A stretch of DNA of 64,000 nucleotides from Sphingobacteriia bacterium (GTDB taxonomy: Bacteria > Bacteroidota > Bacteroidia > Chitinophagales > Chitinophagaceae). This document shows, one piece after another, positions 63,094 to 64,000 of the stretch; positions within the stretch are counted from its first letter, which is position 1; each line of letters starts with the position of its first letter. The notes below the pieces were generated by a model, which was not told the origin of the DNA, did no database searches, and saw only the letters and a list, made by a program, of their open reading frames with translations. Both the position numbers and the translations under genes were made by a program. The stretch lies in contig JAFKLS010000019.1 in assembly GCA_017304675.1 (NCBI GenBank), positions 392,339 through 456,338 of the forward strand, read 5' to 3'.

Positions 63094-63106
63094 TAAGTAC
63101 TACATA
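63094..63106. promoter_or_regulatory. Second candidate operator (TAAGTACTACATA)
   Basis: Palindrome with one mismatched pair, sharing GTAyTACATA with the site at 62930-62944 and the same GTnnnAC core. It lies in the leader of the regulator gene, a place for autorepression. Confidence 0.5.
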
Positions 63107-63114
63107 TTACTGTT

Positions 63115-63861
63115 ATGAGTGAGATTAATTTTAAAGAAAGCTTTAAAGAGATTGACACCAGTTCTTTAGTTGATAAAGTAGAGCTGAAGCTGGTTTCATT
63201 ATTAAAAGAGCGCAAGTTGAATGTTGGTGATTCTATACCTAAAGAAATAGAGCTTGCCGAGATATTAGGAGTAAGCAGAACAGTTATTAGGGAAGCATTA
63301 ACCCGTTTGAGGATATTGGGATTAATTGAGTCTAAGAAAAAGAAAGGCGCCGTAATTACCAGTCCCGATTTGTTTGCCAATATGAGCAAAAGTATGAACC
63401 CCCATATCCTGGATCAGGATACCCTAAAAGGAATGTTTGAAATAAGGCTTGTATTAGAAATAGGTATGGCCGATTTTCTTTTTGAAAGAATAAAGCCGGA
63501 AGATATAGACGAGTTATATGAGATTGTTAGCAACGAACCGCCGGTTACGCAATATCATTTATTTAATATTGATCATGAAATAGCTTTTCATGGAAAGCTT
63601 TACGAAATAACGGGCAACAACACTTTAAAAAAATTTCAAAAATTATTGTTGCCCATTTTCGATTATGTACATCACAGTGGGCTGTTAAAAAAACAAGCAA
63701 GCCTGAAAACATTTGTTTCGCACAAGGCATTGGTTGATATTTTAAAAACAGGAACACCTGAAATATTCAGGAATGCCATGCGCAATCATTTTGAGAACCA
63801 TTTTGCCAGAATCTTTCACCGGCAAGAATTGCCGTTAATACCCGATACCAATCATATTTAA
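63115..63861 (+). CDS. FadR-subfamily GntR transcription regulator, probably of the sialic-acid operon
   Basis: 248 residues. N-terminal GntR winged helix (about 15-85; SLLKERKLNVGDSIPKEIELAEILGVSRTVIREALTRLRILGLIE), then an FCD ligand-binding domain (about 100-230) with the usual metal-site helices: MFEIRLVLEIGMADFLFERI, IDHEIAFHGKLYEITGNNTL and VSHKALVDILKTGTPEIFRNAMRNHFENH. It is divergent from susC. By analogy with E. coli NanR, also an FCD protein, it likely represses the operon until a sialic-acid intermediate binds. The two GTnnnAC palindromes fit that model. Its stop overlaps that of the convergent GNAT-like gene. Confidence 0.9.
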   Translation: MSEINFKESFKEIDTSSLVDKVELKLVSLLKERKLNVGDSIPKEIELAEILGVSRTVIREALTRLRILGLIESKKKKGAVITSPDLFANMSKSMNPHILDQDTLKGMFEIRLVLEIGMADFLFERIKPEDIDELYEIVSNEPPVTQYHLFNIDHEIAFHGKLYEITGNNTLKKFQKLLLPIFDYVHHSGLLKKQASLKTFVSHKALVDILKTGTPEIFRNAMRNHFENHFARIFHRQELPLIPDTNHI

Positions 63862-64000
63862 AATATCCATCTAACAAAAGCTTCCATGGCGGCATATTGT
63901 GTGAGGCCGAGCGAGGCATATAGTTTGGCTGTATTGGCATTTCTGTCTTCAGCCCTTTGCCAGAACTCCCTGTTATCGCTTCCCTGGAAAGGCACCATGT
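63858..64000 (-). CDS. C-terminal end of a GNAT-like acetyltransferase (5' part outside window)
   Basis: A minus-strand frame from the window edge ends at a stop on 63858-63860, sharing bases with the regulator's stop. Its last part reads FWQRAEDRNANTAKLYASLG followed by a short tail ending in FVRWIF. The R-x-x-N-x-x-A-x-x-L-Y-x-x-L-G pattern is the typical C-terminal helix and strand of GNAT acetyltransferases. Only about 47 residues are visible, so the substrate and start are unknown. Confidence 0.6.
   Translation of the reverse strand, partial: MVPFQGSDNREFWQRAEDRNANTAKLYASLGLTQYAAMEAFVRWIF

Overview
The window looks like chromosome of a Bacteroidota bacterium, most likely in or near the Chitinophagaceae. 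The evidence is the AT-rich sequence, a SusC/SusD pair, a type IX secretion (T9SS) sorting domain, a PID-CTERM-like small protein, HU-CCDC81 and DUF1684/DUF4395 families, and promoters of the Bacteroidota type (TTTG, about 19-21 nt, TAnnTTTG) rather than sigma70 -35/-10 boxes. Coding density is high. No tRNA, rRNA, CRISPR array or complete insertion sequence is visible, and no gene-free stretch exceeds about 230 bases.

Layout. (a) 1-8010, minus strand: a glycan-degradation run reading T9SS-targeted protein, PID-CTERM-like protein, GH3, GH2 (with a beta-glucuronidase NxK motif) and a GH5 lipoprotein cut by the window edge. (b) 8249-10153: a 7TMR-DISM membrane sensor whose output domain is an IS1595-type transposase zinc ribbon plus helical segment, the most unusual protein here. 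(c) 10292-19178: alpha-glucan and glucose metabolism: exported GH13 amylase, SLC45-like sugar MFS, GlgC, GlgA, FucP-type sugar MFS and a ROK glucokinase. (d) 19301-27507: mostly housekeeping genes (PdhA, YfgM-like TPR protein, RibH, LutA-like protein, EVE protein, DUF1684, DUF4395, a sirtuin without zinc cysteines, YchF, glutaminyl cyclase). (e) 27630-36541: envelope proteins (PD40/OmpA protein, methyltransferase, membrane HU-CCDC81 protein, beta-barrel, 1000-residue TPR protein). (f) 36703-42889: thioesterase, CinA, a 2-oxoacid dehydrogenase E2, a Gfo/Idh oxidoreductase, IspD and one unrecognised conserved-looking gene. (g) 42985-47545: a metal-uptake-like trio (small Cys-motif membrane protein, TonB receptor, PepSY membrane protein) ending in a strong terminator. 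(h) 47665-63861: a complete sialic-acid utilisation locus on the minus strand (SusC, SusD, NanA, NanM, MFS, sialidase, AGE epimerase, sialate O-acetylesterase, SGNH-GH20 fusion), divergent from a FadR/GntR regulator. The last bases hold the C-terminus of a GNAT-like protein.

How they work together. The sialic-acid locus covers release, deacetylation, import, mutarotation, lyase cleavage and ManNAc-to-GlcNAc epimerisation, but it has no amino-sugar kinase. Two palindromes with a GTnnnAC core, one directly behind the susC -7 box and one ahead of the regulator, are good candidate operators. The glucan section joins starch breakdown, uptake, glucose phosphorylation and glycogen synthesis. Several promoters are set inside or against the terminator of the gene before, and several predicted leaders are very short or absent.
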